A stretch of DNA of 64,000 nt from Liolophura sinensis (GCF_032854445.1 NC_088299.1:10531608-10595607), one strand, 5' to 3'; positions 23,045-36,372 are shown, counted from the first letter of the stretch. The notes: generated from the letters alone by a model not told the origin. Numbers and translations are program-made.

Positions 23045-26000
23045 AAAAAAATAATAATAGAAAGATAAATAAATAAATACATAAGTGTCTCCTAGAATTA
23101 AGTCTTGAAGGAAACAGACTCGACGCTAATTGGCTGACAGCGGAGATAGGGTTTACTGGGTTAAATAGTACAACCTTGGCAGCGCTTAAATAAATCTACC
23201 ACACCTAAAATTCAGCTTAGGCAAGGCTATAGATTATAGTTTACTATAGATACGAACGCCATGCTGGTGGACAGGACAAGTGGTTCAGGACAAACGGCGA
23301 TTTACCGTCAAGAAGGCCGTATACGAATAATGGGAAAAAGTACAGCTTCGGCCCAACTTGTTATAGGCAGGAAAGATTTAAAATTCGAACATGAAAGAGT
23401 CGTTCAAATGTATGGCTTTCATAATGTTATATTAGAGTTATTAGGTACAAAAGTTGTTATTAATAGATCAAACCCAACACGACAACAACTTAATTCTCCT
23501 CCATTGATCAGGCTGAACTGCGGCTTTTCCCTATCTCAATAAACTTTACGTCGCCACCGACCATTGACAACATCGGCCATTGAAGCTGTCGCATCGAGAC
23601 CTTGTCGACCTTTTCCGTCCAAGTGATACATTAAAAGGTTTCAGTGAACAATAGGAATACGGCTGCCGCTGTTTTGTTTGAAAAGCCAACTGTATTATTA
23701 GATACTATTAGATTACACCGTTAATCAGACACGTGTTTTGTCCGGTACACGCCTGTGCGCTAGAAGAGGCAACGAGAATCGGATTGTACTATAGCAGTAT
23801 CACAGAAAAACACTAATCCAGGCTCCTTAACACATAGCTGTCGGATTACAACATGTCCATCTCGTCAATAGCTTTCAGCGCAGCCTCCAAGATCATGTCT
23901 TGTTAACAGGTAACCCTCTTTACCTGTCTACTAGAGTTAAACAAATACGATTATTTTACCGGTGGAAACGTCGATGTGGAAGGCCTAAGGAATGAGTGCG
24001 AAAATGTACACTAATACTTGGCTTATATGTTCATGAGTTATATAAAACAAACAGATTTAATAAACAATAAACATTTTCCACGATAATAGTTGTAGTAGCC
24101 ATATCAACGCATCTAACTTTATCAACTTAAATGCCATAAAAAAGGCTACAAACATATGCCTCGTCAAGGGGAGCGAACTAAAACCATATGCTGCAATAAA
24201 GATTGCAATCTACAGACATATTTAGTGCATATTAATTAGGACAAACTACGGTATTTAGCCCTCATGTAATAGAACGAACGTCAGGCATATGCCTTACTAA
24301 ATAGCCCAAGTGAACGAACTACATGAACATGTCTCATTAGGTAGGGCAAACTGCACATATATGAGATAGAGCCACTGTAGGCATATATTTTCCAGAGGCT
24401 ATCTAAAATTTAATTATATTCAACAGATTTTTTTAAATGTTTAGACAATATCTATTTGTTGTTGTCGTTGCTTTTGAAGTTCGGATAAAAGGGGTAATGG
24501 TAATAGAAGCCATTTCGTGAATGTCTGCTATTCTGTGGAACCGAACCAAAAATATAACGTCGATTATGCATTCTTCGTTCGCCATCATTTCGGTGTATCC
24601 CAATGGCGACGGCACTGGAGTAGTCTCTCTTGTGCCCGAAAAGTTGCATTCTGGGAAGCAGATTTTCTAATGATAGCGAACGTAGCATCGGCATTTACCG
24701 AGGACGTTAATGTTTTAGTCGGATTCCCTGTGCCCGGGTCAATACGGATCGTGTTTTCGGGGCTAAGCCGAGACGGGATATGCATGAAGATTTGTACGCG
24801 CGATTGCTAAGAACTGAGGCGGACGAATATACTATAATCTCCGCGCGAAAACGATTGAGAGATCGAAATTAAACCAGCCGAGGTCCCTGTGGTTAAGAGT
24901 AAAAGAAGTCGCCACAGAGGCATCGACACACGAAACCAACAAACTATTCAACAAGTTAATGCTATTCTGGGACGGGAAAGAGGGAGAATACAAAACAGTC
25001 GAGGATCTATCACACTTGATTGACCACCCACGCTGTATGTCTATCTCACATCTCTAAGAAAATGTTTTAAAAACATTCATTTATAACCCGAGTAAATCCT
25101 AATCCAGGACAAACTTAATCCTCTTCCACTGAGCCCGTGGCTGACATTTCAACATGAGTTTGATGCAATTCGTCCGAGAATTGGGTCGCATTGGCGCTAT
25201 TCATTTCCCCGAGGAAAGAGACTTCACCACTGGGAGAACCAAAAGCTAAAATTGTTAATCGGGGCCTGGAAGTTTTGGCTGCCTGGCTGGTTGATGTCTG
25301 AACGGCGTTCTTTTGTGGTATCACCCTTTCGTGGTGTTGCCTTTTCGCATTTATATCCAAAAGAATAGTCGAAAGTATGTAAAGGAAAGTTTCAACAGTA
25401 TGATTTCTGTGATAGGCTAGCAAGATAACAAATGGTTTAGGACCACACAGCCTGTTTTGTCACTCTCGAACAATGTAATGTTGCATAACGCTAAATATTA
25501 TATTAACCTTCGCTTGTTTGGTCATAAATGGGTTACTACTATAGCTTATATTGAATCTTTCTTTGCTTGGAAATCCGGGAAAAGGTACTTGTAGTCGCAT
25601 ACGCGGAATTTTTCCACCGGATAAAAGACAGATAAGATATTCTCCCCAGCACTGATACGCCCTAAAACACATTTGCTATCACAAGAAATATCTTAATACT
25701 TACACAGCTTGTTTTAAACCATTAACCTTTATTAATTTTATGCTATAGTGAAATATTTGATCTCCTTCTTTAAGGGAAACACAAGACGAACGTAGGATAT
25801 ATTTCCCTGCTGCCATAGTAACCTACTGTATGTACAAGCGCTCTGCTCAATTTCCTCCCACTATAAAACGGGTCACATCTAAGACCTTCAAAGAGGAAGT
25901 TGTAGCTTCCTTGCTTGGCGTTCAGCATGAAGGGGACAGTGCAACGACTGGTTGACCCGTTTAAGTATATTAGCTTCGGAGAAACGACTCACCTGCCTTC

Positions 26001-26150
26001 GGTAAGTCGTCTCAGTGAAGCAGCACTATATAAAAGAGCGGTGGAAATTCGTCCTGCAACAAGGAGGCGCATTACATGCACTCTTAGGACTCCTTCGTCG
26101 TCATATTACTGAAAAATTGTTAAATACGACTTTACAACCTAAGCACTCAC
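23045..26150. other. No gene assigned; minus-strand frame at 25,118-25,423 noted
   Basis: There is no recognisable gene. A minus-strand frame at 25,118-25,423 has balanced, low-repeat composition and an acidic end (SVEED), as a last exon might, but no domain or clear splice acceptor was found. Two overlapping plus-strand frames at about 24,860-25,060 are also open for 60 codons without motifs. Confidence 0.3.
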
Positions 26151-26219
26151 TCCTCCCACCATAATGCTGGTGTATAAGTGAAATATAAGAACAGCGTAAA
26201 ACATCAATGAAATAAATAA
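26151..26219 (+). mobile_element. SINE, 3' end only
   Basis: It has TCCTCCCACCATAATGCTGG and GTATAAGTGAAATATAAG, with the GCGTAAAACATCAATGAAAT tail. Confidence 0.75.
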
Positions 26220-27027
26220 GTATGTATATAGCTGGATACATACAAAGCAACTTTTTTGAAGATGACACTTGTTATTTCGCCTCAAGGAGCAAGCATGTCA
26301 ACAGTTTACAAATATGTCATACTCAATATTCTAGACGTTAAATGCGAATAAAACTGAACGAGAAATGCCTGCAGTTTCACGGCTTCCAGTTTCACGAATG
26401 TCTTTTAGTTGCTGCTTCAGAACAGAACACATTGCGACATGACAATATTTATAACAGTCGTTCAGCACGATGGGATATTAAGATATGCAGTTCGTTTTCG
26501 GGAATCATGGACGGTTCAAGAGCATGTAATCCTCTTATCCTCTTGACTAACCCTCTTGGTTAGTGTGGGTCAAGTTTACTACATTCCAGGTATCACGGAA
26601 TCACAAATTGGTGCAAATTACAAATTTTTAGCTTTCATGGTTTCGATGCACAGCCACTGAAATTAAGTAACTTCGAAATCCTAAATTAGTTTTTAACCAT
26701 GTCTAAAAACTGTACAAACACAGACAAAACACAAAGCAGATTTGAAGTTAGTGGCGCCTAATACACCGGAAAACATACAAAAATCAAAGCCTTGTATCTT
26801 TGACAAGCAGATTAAGCAAAGTAACCAAAAATTCAAAGTGAATAGATACAACGGATGTGACAACGTTTGTTTAGTTTTCATGGGAAAGCATGGCAACAGC
26901 CTGTCCGTGCGTCATAGAAATTACCACTCAGTGTTCTAGAAACGAGAGAGTGGGAGAAGAAATGTGATCTGTCTGTAAGCATTTGAGACAGACTGAATGA
27001 TCTGTTTTGACCGACTCTATCTTTTCA
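26220..27027. other. No gene or repeat recognised
   Basis: AT-rich, with short frames only. Confidence 0.5.
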
Positions 27028-27345
27028 CGTTGACAAACTGAGTGAATGACTTTGGCTTCCTTTCCATCTTTCAACTTTCACTTTATGAGTGAATGATTTT
27101 GGCCAGGTTTTCAGCTTGTAACTTTGACACACTAAGTGAATGATTTTGGTCTGGCTTCTATCTTGCAACTGGGTGAATGATTTTGATCTAGCTTCCATCT
27201 TGTGATTTTGATACACTGAAAGCATGACTTTATTCTCTCTTCCATCTTGTAATTTTGCACATGGGGCGAATGGTTTTATTCTGGCTAACATCTTGTAACT
27301 TTGTCACACTAAATGCATGAATTTGATCTGGCTTCCATCTTGTAA
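27028..27345. repeat. Minisatellite, about 7 units near 47 bp
   Basis: Imperfect units carry variants of CACACTAAGTGAATGATTTT, GGTCTGGCTTC and ATCTTGTAACTTTG. Unit lengths vary by several bases. Confidence 0.8.
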
Positions 27346-28369
27346 CACTGTTGGCAATTCCGTGCCATCATGGGTGGCGCCATTGAACAAAAACCAGATG
27401 AATAAATGTACGACTTGTTTGCTAAGTGGTGCATAGTTTTATGAAATGTAATGTAAAAAGATAGGTATTTCAAAAGAAATTACTTTTTTAGTGTGGTGTC
27501 TAACAAAGTCATATAAATAAAACAATCAAAAGGAATATCCCGGTAATTCTTTCAATTAAAGTAGTTTTAATCCCATTATTTGTCGATTCCACCGAATTAC
27601 TATAACACATCAATTAATAAATATTATTTAATGTATTGAGCTGATTAATTGGTTATTTATCCGTATTTCGATCAATCAAGGCATTCAGTGAACATAAATG
27701 TGACAGACATGCAATTATTATCTGAGGGTATTTCGTTTCGAATGACAAGATGCTGTGGAAAACAACTCGACGATAGAATAACATTCCTCAGCGTTTATTT
27801 GCAAGGCATTTCAGAATCGTTGATCTTCACAAATTACAATCTTGAGCCCTGGCTGTTCAAATCAATACGTAATTTTCAACGGAAAAATTCGCAACGCAGA
27901 AACCCTCTCGAGGTATTGGTCGGAAAATCTGATAATAAGTCAAGGGCGAATCATGTGTTAAGCCCCTTTCTCACGGCTCAATTTGTCGTACCGATTTTGT
28001 AGCCTACAACAAACCTGAAACACCTCAGATGTCAAGGAATACAGACCCGTAGGAAATAGATTTTGTTTTATTTGATATCCACACGACAACTCGCATCGTG
28101 TGAACGCATCTGAATGGGTTTTAGCGGTGAGGACATTAATGAGGAATTTTTCTTTTGTTTTTGGAACAAGTCACTCTACATGTAGATCGGTTTGACAAAT
28201 TTGTGATTTTCTCATCACTGGGCCAGTAAATTAACCATTGGAACTTACGTTTAAGTCAACGTCTTGCGGAATGTCGCAGCTATTGCAAATTGGCGTTTGT
28301 TTTCTTTAGAACTTATATCAGCTTCTATTGTATTCGTGAACCAGAAGGTAATATATAATGTAACATATA
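27346..28369. other. No gene assigned
   Basis: One plus-strand frame at 27,649-28,002 (117 codons) is open, but it has no recognisable domain and chance cannot be excluded. Confidence 0.35.
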
Positions 28370-28745
28370 CAACATAGAGCATAAACCCAGCGCAACTACG
28401 ACTACATCAAAGAGCGTTAACCTAGCGCAACTACGACGGAGTGACAGATGGCTAATCGTCACACGATGGAATACGCCCTCTTAATCTCAGTCACATAACC
28501 TCAATTTACCTCAGTTACATACCCCCGCCCCCCCCCTCCTCCCTCCCCCCTCCCCCCTCCACCTCCTCAACATCATGGTTCAAGCAGAATTGGGTAAACG
28601 TATGCAGTGATGTTAATTGCAATATTAACATCACTGGTCTAGAATAACTCAAAATGTTACATTGTCATCGCATTTAATACACAAATACACTAAATACAAT
28701 ACAAAGGGACCAGAATGCGGGGATATTAAGTCCAGCCACAGAATC
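28370..28745 (+). repeat. Family B dispersed repeat with C-rich insertion
   Basis: The head is partly duplicated (AACATAGAGCATAAACCCAG, then a second GCGCAACTACGACGGAGTGA). The middle is interrupted by a C/T-rich tract at 28,523-28,565, and the rest (GCAGTGATGTTAATTGCAAT, CAAAGGGACCAGAATGC) is collinear with the copies at 3,025 and 39,915. Confidence 0.75.
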
Positions 28746-29009
28746 CAAGTTTATACAGGAATACAATATAATTAGACTAAAGCACAGAAAATAAAGTCTG
28801 AGAAACAACAACAGTCCCAACAGTAGTACGGTCTCTTGTCAGTTTGCTTTAGTTACGGTTTTCTTTTAATTCCAGGGAGATAAAAGATCTCTCAGCTTGG
28901 CACCTCCTTTATAAAAGACCTAATTTGTGCAGTGTAGTGTCGTTTTCATTCTTAAAACAGAATCAGTGCTCCCGCGTTCGCTGTTTCTTGTGAAGCCTCT
29001 CATCGTCAC

Positions 29010-29250
29010 GATAGACATATGAGCAGTTCCAGTCGAAGCGCACCTGAGATTCTTATATTTCGATTAATAACAACTTATGAAGTATGTATGCAGCCTATTT
29101 ACTGTTAAACTGTTACTTCATATATTACCTCAGTATTTGACTTATTTTGTTTTTGGAAAATTGGTTTGCGATTGATGACACAGAACGTCCATTACGGCTG
29201 AGGGCTGGTATACTATTGCCAGTTTCGACGCTTTAATTCGGTCACATATT
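29010..29250 (+). repeat. Naiad 3' tail fragment
   Basis: GCAGTTCCAGTCGAAGCGCA followed by CCTGAGATTCTTA parallels the conserved 3' block at 50,530-50,570. The copy ends with GGGCTGGTATACTATTGCCA and TTTCGACGC like the other tails. Confidence 0.5.
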
Positions 29251-30070
29251 CAGTTGAATTTCTCTTTTCCCTAGTATTTGGAGATATGTTTCGGCTTCGA
29301 CATACAAGTGCTGCAACGTATAAGCAGACGAACCCATGCCGCATATTAATTGACGGAATGGATGCGAATTGCGGATGCTGATATTCACACATATTGTATG
29401 TGCAAATTTCTAGTGTTAACCAGTGGTGATACATTTGTGGTAATTTTGCCTCAGAATCACTTTGATTTTAAGTGTTACCAATGAGCCTTGTGAAAGAGAA
29501 AACTTAATTCAATCTTGGAAATCAAACCATTCAAATGATGCAGATTTAAGTGATGCATGTGCAAGGAAACATCTTTATTTCAGCGATTATTTCCAGAGCA
29601 GTTGTTTATGACGTGGTTAAAAATGCTGTCTAATTACACGACGCTGCCTATGTATGAATAGAAAGAAAGGTGGCTCAATAATACCAAGGTGATAACTACA
29701 CGGGGATCGATTGTGAAGAGGTGTGAAGACGTGTGCTGTGTTGTTGTGAAAACTCTGTGATTATCAGAGCTCTTCATTTATTTATAACCGTTCTGCCTGC
29801 GGAGGATAAGAGGTGGGATTTGTAATGGTGGAATCCTGAGCTTATTGACCATAAGACAAGTGCCGTCGCAGGAGATTGATCCTTGAATGTGTGATCGGAG
29901 CTTACCGGCAGATCAAGAAAAGGGAAATATTCCATATGTTTGTGCCAAGCAGAGTTATTCCGAAAATGTGTTTTGTAAAATTGTAAAGTGCCATTTCCAC
30001 TTTTTAAATGAGCAAGAAACATCGCTTGGTGAAAATTAAAACCAACCGAATGGAAATATATTAATTTTTG

Positions 30071-30161
30071 CTCCTCCCACCATAATGCTGACCCCCGTCG
30101 TATAAGTCAAATATTCTTGAGTAGGGCGTAAAACATCAGTCAAATAAATAAATAAATAAAT
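30071..30161 (+). mobile_element. SINE, 3' half, 5'-truncated
   Basis: It has CTCCTCCCACCATAATGCTG, the 3' block and an AATAAATAAATAAATA tail. ATTAATTTTTGCT before and ATTATTTTTGCT after form an approximate target-site duplication. Confidence 0.85.
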
Positions 30162-31724
30162 ATTATTTTTGCTTTAAATGGGTTTCTTGAAATGGATTGA
30201 GATTGGTCACTGAATAAAACTGACATCGTGTAAGGCCGAGGTCCGTTCAAATTCAACGCAGTATCCGCAGTATCAGTATACGCTGTATGTCATAAATCAA
30301 AGCTGTTAAGAACCTACGCATCGTCACAAGTACCTATGACATTATATGTCGATCGGAGCAAGAGTTAACCCCGACAACGCTTGTCTCGCCAAGCCTCAGT
30401 ACTTCCCTGTAGCAAGTAGATGTTTCCGATAGCCAAACCGATTCTTAATGGCATTCTTGTATCAGTTCAGCTTATTTCCTGGCCATTTACCACACATTGT
30501 CATTTATTCTTGTGGTACTTCAACCCGGGGTTGATATGTCTGAACTCTTCAACACAAGGGATGTATCGACTATATTTTTGTAGATATATCCTAAAAGTAT
30601 TGGGAAGTATACATAAAGGAAGCAAGGAATTGAAATGAATAAGTCATTTAAAGTTTTAATAACAACCGTAAAGGTTACAACTCAGCAAGCCACTTCAATA
30701 TTTTCCATCGTTTAACTCATATATATGGGAAATGTCAAAATGCAAGTCCCTGCGCATGCGCTGAAATCGTGGCGTACATTACATATTAGCGAAAATAGTG
30801 TCAGTATATTAAGTAAGGGCAAGACTGGGATTTTACAATTGTCAGTTATTATGACTAAGCTTGCCCATCAACTTTAAAGTATGGTGAGAGTCATTACTAC
30901 GGGGTGGATCTTTATTTCTATTGTCTTCGTCAAAGCATTTCGTTGAGGCAGCACCAGAAATATGCGAGTTTTGAGACCGACATTTTCCAAGCAAATAAGT
31001 GTGGCTAAAATTTGTATTACAAACACAAATTAGGAACTATATGCATTGTAATTTACCATCTTGAGCAAATTTTTCGGGCACTTAAAATACCCCGGTCAAA
31101 ATAAATTAACAACGTAATTGTTCGTGTATGTCGTTCAGTTTTGGAAAAATTTAGATGATAACGAGAAGCTCGAGTCTCTGTGTGAGTGTATTAACGCACG
31201 GTTTTGCAGTAAGGCAGAATTATAAAAATATCCACAGTGTGAAGGGCTTGCTCGATGTGAACAGCGCCATGGTAAGACCGATATTTCTCAAGTAAAAAAA
31301 AGCCTTGTTGATGTTTTTATAACCTCAAATTCAGGATATACACGTATGGTTGGCAATAAGTCATGTCTTACATGTTTTCACGTTCTTAAAAAATACCATG
31401 CTGGAAATAAATAATGCAACTAGCTTAGACATGAAAATTCAGATCAGAAACTGAATTCTATAGCTTCTGCATAAATGTATTCATGTAGGCGAATGCCGAG
31501 TGTATACGTCCATGTTTATGGATGAGTTTCAGGAGAAGCTGCATTTGAGTAACACTCATCTCGATTGTATACATAAACTGAATTTGAATGGCGCTTATCA
31601 TGTTAACGACATACACCTTATGAACGTACATGTGGCCATCATCAAGCGAGATCGACGTATACTATCTATATTGAACTGACAAGTACATTGAACGTTGGCA
31701 ATGAGTTTTCACTTAACACCTTCC
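30162..31724. other. No gene or repeat recognised
   Basis: AT-rich, without supported open frames. Confidence 0.5.
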
Positions 31725-31945
31725 CTACAGACCATCGTAGTAAAATCAGAACGGAGACGACAGCATGACAGTTGACAAATGGTCACACCTAACCGATGAC
31801 ATACGGCCTCTTTACCTCAGACTGGGTTTTATTCTACCTGTTCATATAAATACTTAAACAAAAAAGACAGTGATGTTAATTGCAATTTAATCGCCACTGT
31901 TCTAGAAATACTCAAAATGCTGTATTGTCATCTAAATCAAGTATT
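31725..31945 (+). repeat. Family B dispersed repeat
   Basis: It contains ACAAATGGTCACACCTAACC, TTTACCTCAGACTGGGTTTT, CAGTGATGTTAATTGCAATT and TTCTAGAAATACTCAAAATG in the order found in the other copies. Confidence 0.75.
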
Positions 31946-32345
31946 AAGTATCCACCACAAAAAGTAAACTCTGTTTATTGCATTAAAACGAATTGATGTC
32001 TTTATATTCAAATGAAGTAAAGGTACACTCCGTGATAGTGTGATGCGTGCTAATCTTTCCATGTCTAGCTTACCCCAGACTTGGACCCACTGCCTTCCGC
32101 TACGAACGATCAAGCTGCAATTTTCTACAGAGCACAAACAAGGCCTTGACAAACGTTTTTCTGAAAACGCTTATACAGTCACGATAAACATGCGAGAAGC
32201 GGTATGAAATAAGATGGTAAAGTCAGTAAATTGTTCACCCCTAGAGAGTAATAAAACCCAAGTAAAACATAAACAGAAAGGATGGTGTGATCTCACCTAT
32301 TTTATGACGAATAAAAATATTGTTGCGCCCATACTGATTCGCCCA

Positions 32346-32461
32346 TGAAAATCCTCACCGGACTTTCCTCTACCCGGTTTTCTGTCACCGCCACTCTAAC
32401 CGCCGTCGTATAAATGAAATATAATTCAGAACGGCGTAAAACTCCATTCAAATAAATAAAT
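32346..32461 (+). mobile_element. SINE, diverged 3' half
   Basis: ACCGCCGTCGTATAAATGAA followed by ACGGCGTAAAACTCC and an AATAAATAAAT tail identify a diverged SINE 3' half. Confidence 0.75.
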
Positions 32462-32769
32462 ATTACATTATCTATCCATAACCAGAAATAAATGAATAAA
32501 TCAGAAATGGCCATGATACATCTTACTATTGCCTATTTTATAGCCACAAAAAGTTGGCGTTATTTATTTATTCCAATTGTGTTTTTAACGAATTCTCAAC
32601 TATATGACAGCGTTATATCGGGTTGATTGGCGAAGGAAACCGGAATAACCGAAGTATAAAGTGGCTTTGTCGCTGAGCACAATATTATTTCCGTATGTAG
32701 AAAACAGTTTGGGTGTGCAGGTGTCCTAGCCTATTGTACAACAATCAACAAGGAGAACCGTCTTTCATA

Positions 32770-34190
32770 GCTATGGAGTGAGTAGAAGTTCATTCTGTTA
32801 TGAAATCGCAGGAGACCTCAGCAATAAACGTGATAGATTCTAGAACGTGGTGAGAATTTGTTAATTGCAGAACTCCTAACGAACTAAACTGAAATCGATA
32901 ACTTGTGAGCTGTAATGAAATCTTCAAAAAATACAATTGGTTTATTTTATATGTCGATACTTCATTACTCTTAATATACATCGCTGTGAGTTCAAGTCCA
33001 GCTCATGCTGGCTTCCTCTCTGGCCGTAAGTGGGAGGTCTTCCAGCAACCTGCGGATGGTCGTGGGTTTCCCCCGGGCTCTGCCCGGTTTCCACCCACCA
33101 TAATGCTGGCCGCCGTCGTATAAGTGAAATATTCTTGAGTACGGTGTAAAACACCAGTCAAAAAAAAAAAAAAAAAAAAATCTTAATATACATGATACCC
33201 AAAAATATATATTTCCATTTTACGACGGAATTCGGGCTGCTTGATGGAGGAAACATCGTGTGTGCAAAGTAAGCAGAAATACCGTAGGGTGAGATATTTA
33301 GATGCAACATGTTGGGCTGCTTGGTCGATGGTTACTTGTGATGACATAAGACGGAATGGCTGAACTTAAATAATAAAATCTTTGTTTAGGCCAAATGAAA
33401 AAAACCATTGTAAAAATGATTACGTCCATCAGCTATATTCATTGAATGGGTTGTAACCATCAGTATATTCTAGTCGTAGTGTCAAATACAAATGACTGCA
33501 TATGATGTGTCAAGCTCATCATGTGAATCCGTTTAGACGTTGCGAATAAAACTCAATCTGGCAATTCCATTATCGAGAATCGCGTAGGTGACACGGTCAA
33601 GATGTCACACCGTGTTTGTCTTACCCCGGGTGGGGCGGGGTGCTACTTTCGTAGCATGTAAGCCACGTCACAGGGGATTCCAACATGCGCCAACATGCAC
33701 GGGCTTAGGAGCTTTGGTTCAGAAGATATGGGCGTCTGATAACCCATTAGATTCACCGGCACAACTTCAAGGCTTAGATCCATTTGATGTCGGGGAGAAA
33801 CTGATGAGCATAAATCAACCATTAATTCCGGATCATGTGGCAAGGTCTTTGAAAGAAAATACAACTTTACAGCCAAATATCTGAATTATCTGGGACAGAA
33901 CGTGGGCATATATAAGTGAATATGTATAGTGTGTTTGTTCCTCTCAAATTTCTGAAGACAAATCTTGAAGCCAGTTTTTAGGGATTCTTTTCTCTCTGTG
34001 ATGGTTTAAGGAAATCGACCTGTAATCTCTATGGGTTTATTTATCAATCAGGCAACCCACCATCTAAACCAAAGGCAAACAGCTGAGGAATGTTGAGTCT
34101 CTATCAGCTGTTAGGGCAACTTTTGTTGTATGTGGTTCATTCGGTGTTTTGTATTCATCACATGTGTTGCTGATTCAATGGTGCAATATA
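32770..34190 (+). repeat. Duplicated segment, copy 1 (carries a SINE)
   Basis: This segment is collinear with 35,070-36,240. Shared blocks include GGAGACCTCAGCAATAAACG, GACTGCATATGATGTGTCAA, GATGTCACACCGTGT, TTTGGTTCAGAAGATATGGG, GGGGAGAAACTGATGA and GATGGTTTAAGGAAATCGA. It is interrupted by a SINE at 32,982-33,180. The frame 33,588-33,884 is open in both copies, but the differences between them fall largely at amino-acid-changing positions, so it is treated as non-coding. Confidence 0.75.
32982..33180 (+). mobile_element. SINE with perfect 13-bp target-site duplication
   Basis: This 5'-truncated copy starts at the B-box region (GCTGTGAGTTCAAGTCCAGC) and ends in a poly-A run rather than AATAAATA. 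TCTTAATATACAT occurs at 32,969-32,981 and again at 33,181-33,193. It inserted into the duplicated segment after the duplication, since the second copy lacks it. Confidence 0.92.
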
Positions 34191-34642
34191 AAATATTAAT
34201 GCAAACAGAGCAAAACTCGATTAGGGTTTCATTTTAACTGTTTATTTAAATGCAGGAAATACTAGCACTTTACATGCCCCTTAGCACCATGGCTTGAGCA
34301 ATATCCATCAGTTTATTTACTTGCTGGCATGATTTGCTCAAGAATATCGTTGAATTTCATACACGGACGAAAACGCACACAGAGGCGGTTGTTGTTGAGG
34401 GGTATCCACACATCTTGTCAAGTACCTAAAATATCCTGACATGAAATAATAGTTCGCCAGAAGTAACTGGATTCGAACACGTGACCACATTGGCCAGTTG
34501 TTTCCGCACTGAGCCCTTTTAAATGCTCAGCCGGAAAAGCTCCTAATGCTACAAAAATATCACTACAGGTTGATTAAGAATCCAAACACCAGTTGTGTAT
34601 GCTCAATCTTATACGAATACGTCGGTGTGCAAAAACTAAAAA

Positions 34643-34758
34643 CTACATGACGTATGTTAAGTTTGACTACATGACGTATGTAAAGTTTGACTACATGACG
34701 TATGTAAAGTTTGACTACATGACGTATGTAAAGTTTGACTACATGACGTTTGTAAAGG
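34643..34758. repeat. 24-bp tandem repeat, five units
   Basis: The unit is CTACATGACGTATGTAAAGT then TTGA, 24 bases, nearly identical in five copies. Each contains a near-palindrome centred on TGACGTA. Because 24 is a multiple of 3, the minus strand reads through it as an eight-residue repeat; nothing else supports a gene. Confidence 0.93.
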
Positions 34759-34869
34759 CTTTTTGGCTTTAAACAACCCACTACACAGTGGGTTGACTTT
34801 TTCAATAGTTGGAATTAATCAAAACTAACAAATGTTGCGTTATATACATCACTTGTTTATATCAATAAG

Positions 34870-35070
34870 GCGTATGAGGACAGGTATAGTGGATGCATAA
34901 GCATGCGTGGGACCATCAAAAAATTACTGTTTTATATCATTCAGGCGTATGAGGAACTCACGAGGGACCGTATAAAAATCACTGTTTTATATCGACGCGG
35001 GGTTTTCTGTGACCATCATGGCGTTTGTTTGAACTGCGTGGATAGGGACGGTAACTTCGGAATGTGGGCG
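34870..35070 (+). repeat. Short tandem pair, unit about 70-85 bp
   Basis: GGCGTATGAGGA followed by GGGACCRT and ACTGTTTTATATC occurs twice, with GTTTGTTTGAACTGCGTGGA after. Related pieces (GTTTGTTTGAACAGCATGGA) recur at 36,385-36,480. Confidence 0.55.
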
Positions 35071-36240
35071 AATTCTCATTCCGTCATGAAACAAATCACA
35101 AGAGACTCCACAATAAGCGTACTAGCTTCACAGGGATATGAAGAAACGTGACGAAAAATAACTTCTTGCAAACTGTTCAGCAAACTAGACTTTGAATCAA
35201 TAATTCCAGACCACATTTTTGGGCGACATCTTTCGCCGACATTTCAGACTGCTGGCGTGCATATCATTTGCATAAATTAATGACATCGTAAATGTCGGAA
35301 CTGTACAAAAGATGAAGATGGCCTGTTGACTGTTAGTACTTCACGTTCTTAGGGGCATCTCGATTAAATAATAAATGGCATACGATATTTAGAGGCTTTA
35401 CCTAGACCCGCTGGGCCGGTTCTGAGAAGTGAAGAAATGAGACATAAAGGATGTATTAAGCCATCTAATCTATGGTTTCGGGGACATAAAATGAAACCAT
35501 TATTATCAGAATATATTTCGTCCAAGAGTCTATTCAGTGAATAGTCGTCATTTAATGGGTTGTAGCCACCAGTATAATCCAGTCGCTGAGTGAAATATGA
35601 ATAACTGCATATGATGTATCAAGCTCATCATGTAAATCCGTTGAGACGGTGCCAGTCAAACTAGATCTGGCAAACTCCGTTGTCGAAAATCACGTAGGTG
35701 ACAGAGTCAGGATGTCACACCGTGTATCTCTTACCAGAGAGGAGAGGCCATATCCATACCATGTCAGCCACGTCACGGGTTATTCCGACATGCGCACGGG
35801 GGTTAGGAGATTTGGTTCAGAAGACATGGGCGTCTGGGAGCCCATTAGATTCACTGGCACAGCCTCAAGAATCATTTGATTTCGGGGAGAAACTGATGAC
35901 CACAAACCAAGGTGTCATGTCACGAAGTCTATTTGTAGACAAATACCTTTTTACAGCGAAATATCTTAATTATGTAGGAAACAACGTGGATTTACATAGG
36001 TGAATACGTAGTGTGTTTTGTAGCTGGTTTGTTTCCTTCAGACTTCTGAAGGCAAATCTTAAAATAACGTTTTAGGAATTACTTTCTCTCGGTGATGGTT
36101 TAAGGAAATCGAACTCAACGGGTTCATTCATCAATCAAGACACCCACTACTCAGTCAAGGAATGGAGAATCTCTCAGCCGTTAAGATGTTAATTTGTGTA
36201 GAATAGTGCCCTGTATACGTCACAGGTTCGCTGACTAAAT
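35070..36240 (+). repeat. Duplicated segment, copy 2
   Basis: This is the direct repeat of 32,770-34,190 without the SINE. It contains CATTCCGTCATGAAACAAAT, AACTGCATATGATGTATCAA, GATGTCACACCGTGTATCTC, TTTGGTTCAGAAGACATGGG and GGGGAGAAACTGATGACC. The copies are diverged by substitutions and small indels, so the duplication is not recent. Confidence 0.75.
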
Positions 36241-36276
36241 GGTATTGAAATTGATATTTGCTTACAATATATCGGC

Positions 36277-36372
36277 GGTTTGTATTTATTTATTTATTTG
36301 ATTGGTCTTTACGCCGCACTCAAGATCATTTTACTTATACGACGGCGGTAGGTGGCTGGCAGACCTTCACAT
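36277..36372 (-). mobile_element. SINE 3' half
   Basis: The minus strand shows the AATAAATAAATAAATA tail and 3' block, then GTCTGCCAGCC. Confidence 0.8.

Noticed and set aside
25118-25423. Last exon of a host gene on the minus strand
   Set aside because: Composition is plausible and the end is acidic, but no splice acceptor, domain or neighbouring exon could be identified.
33643-33876. Minus-strand frame in the duplicated segment
   Set aside because: Antisense shadow of the plus-strand frame; not preserved in the second copy.
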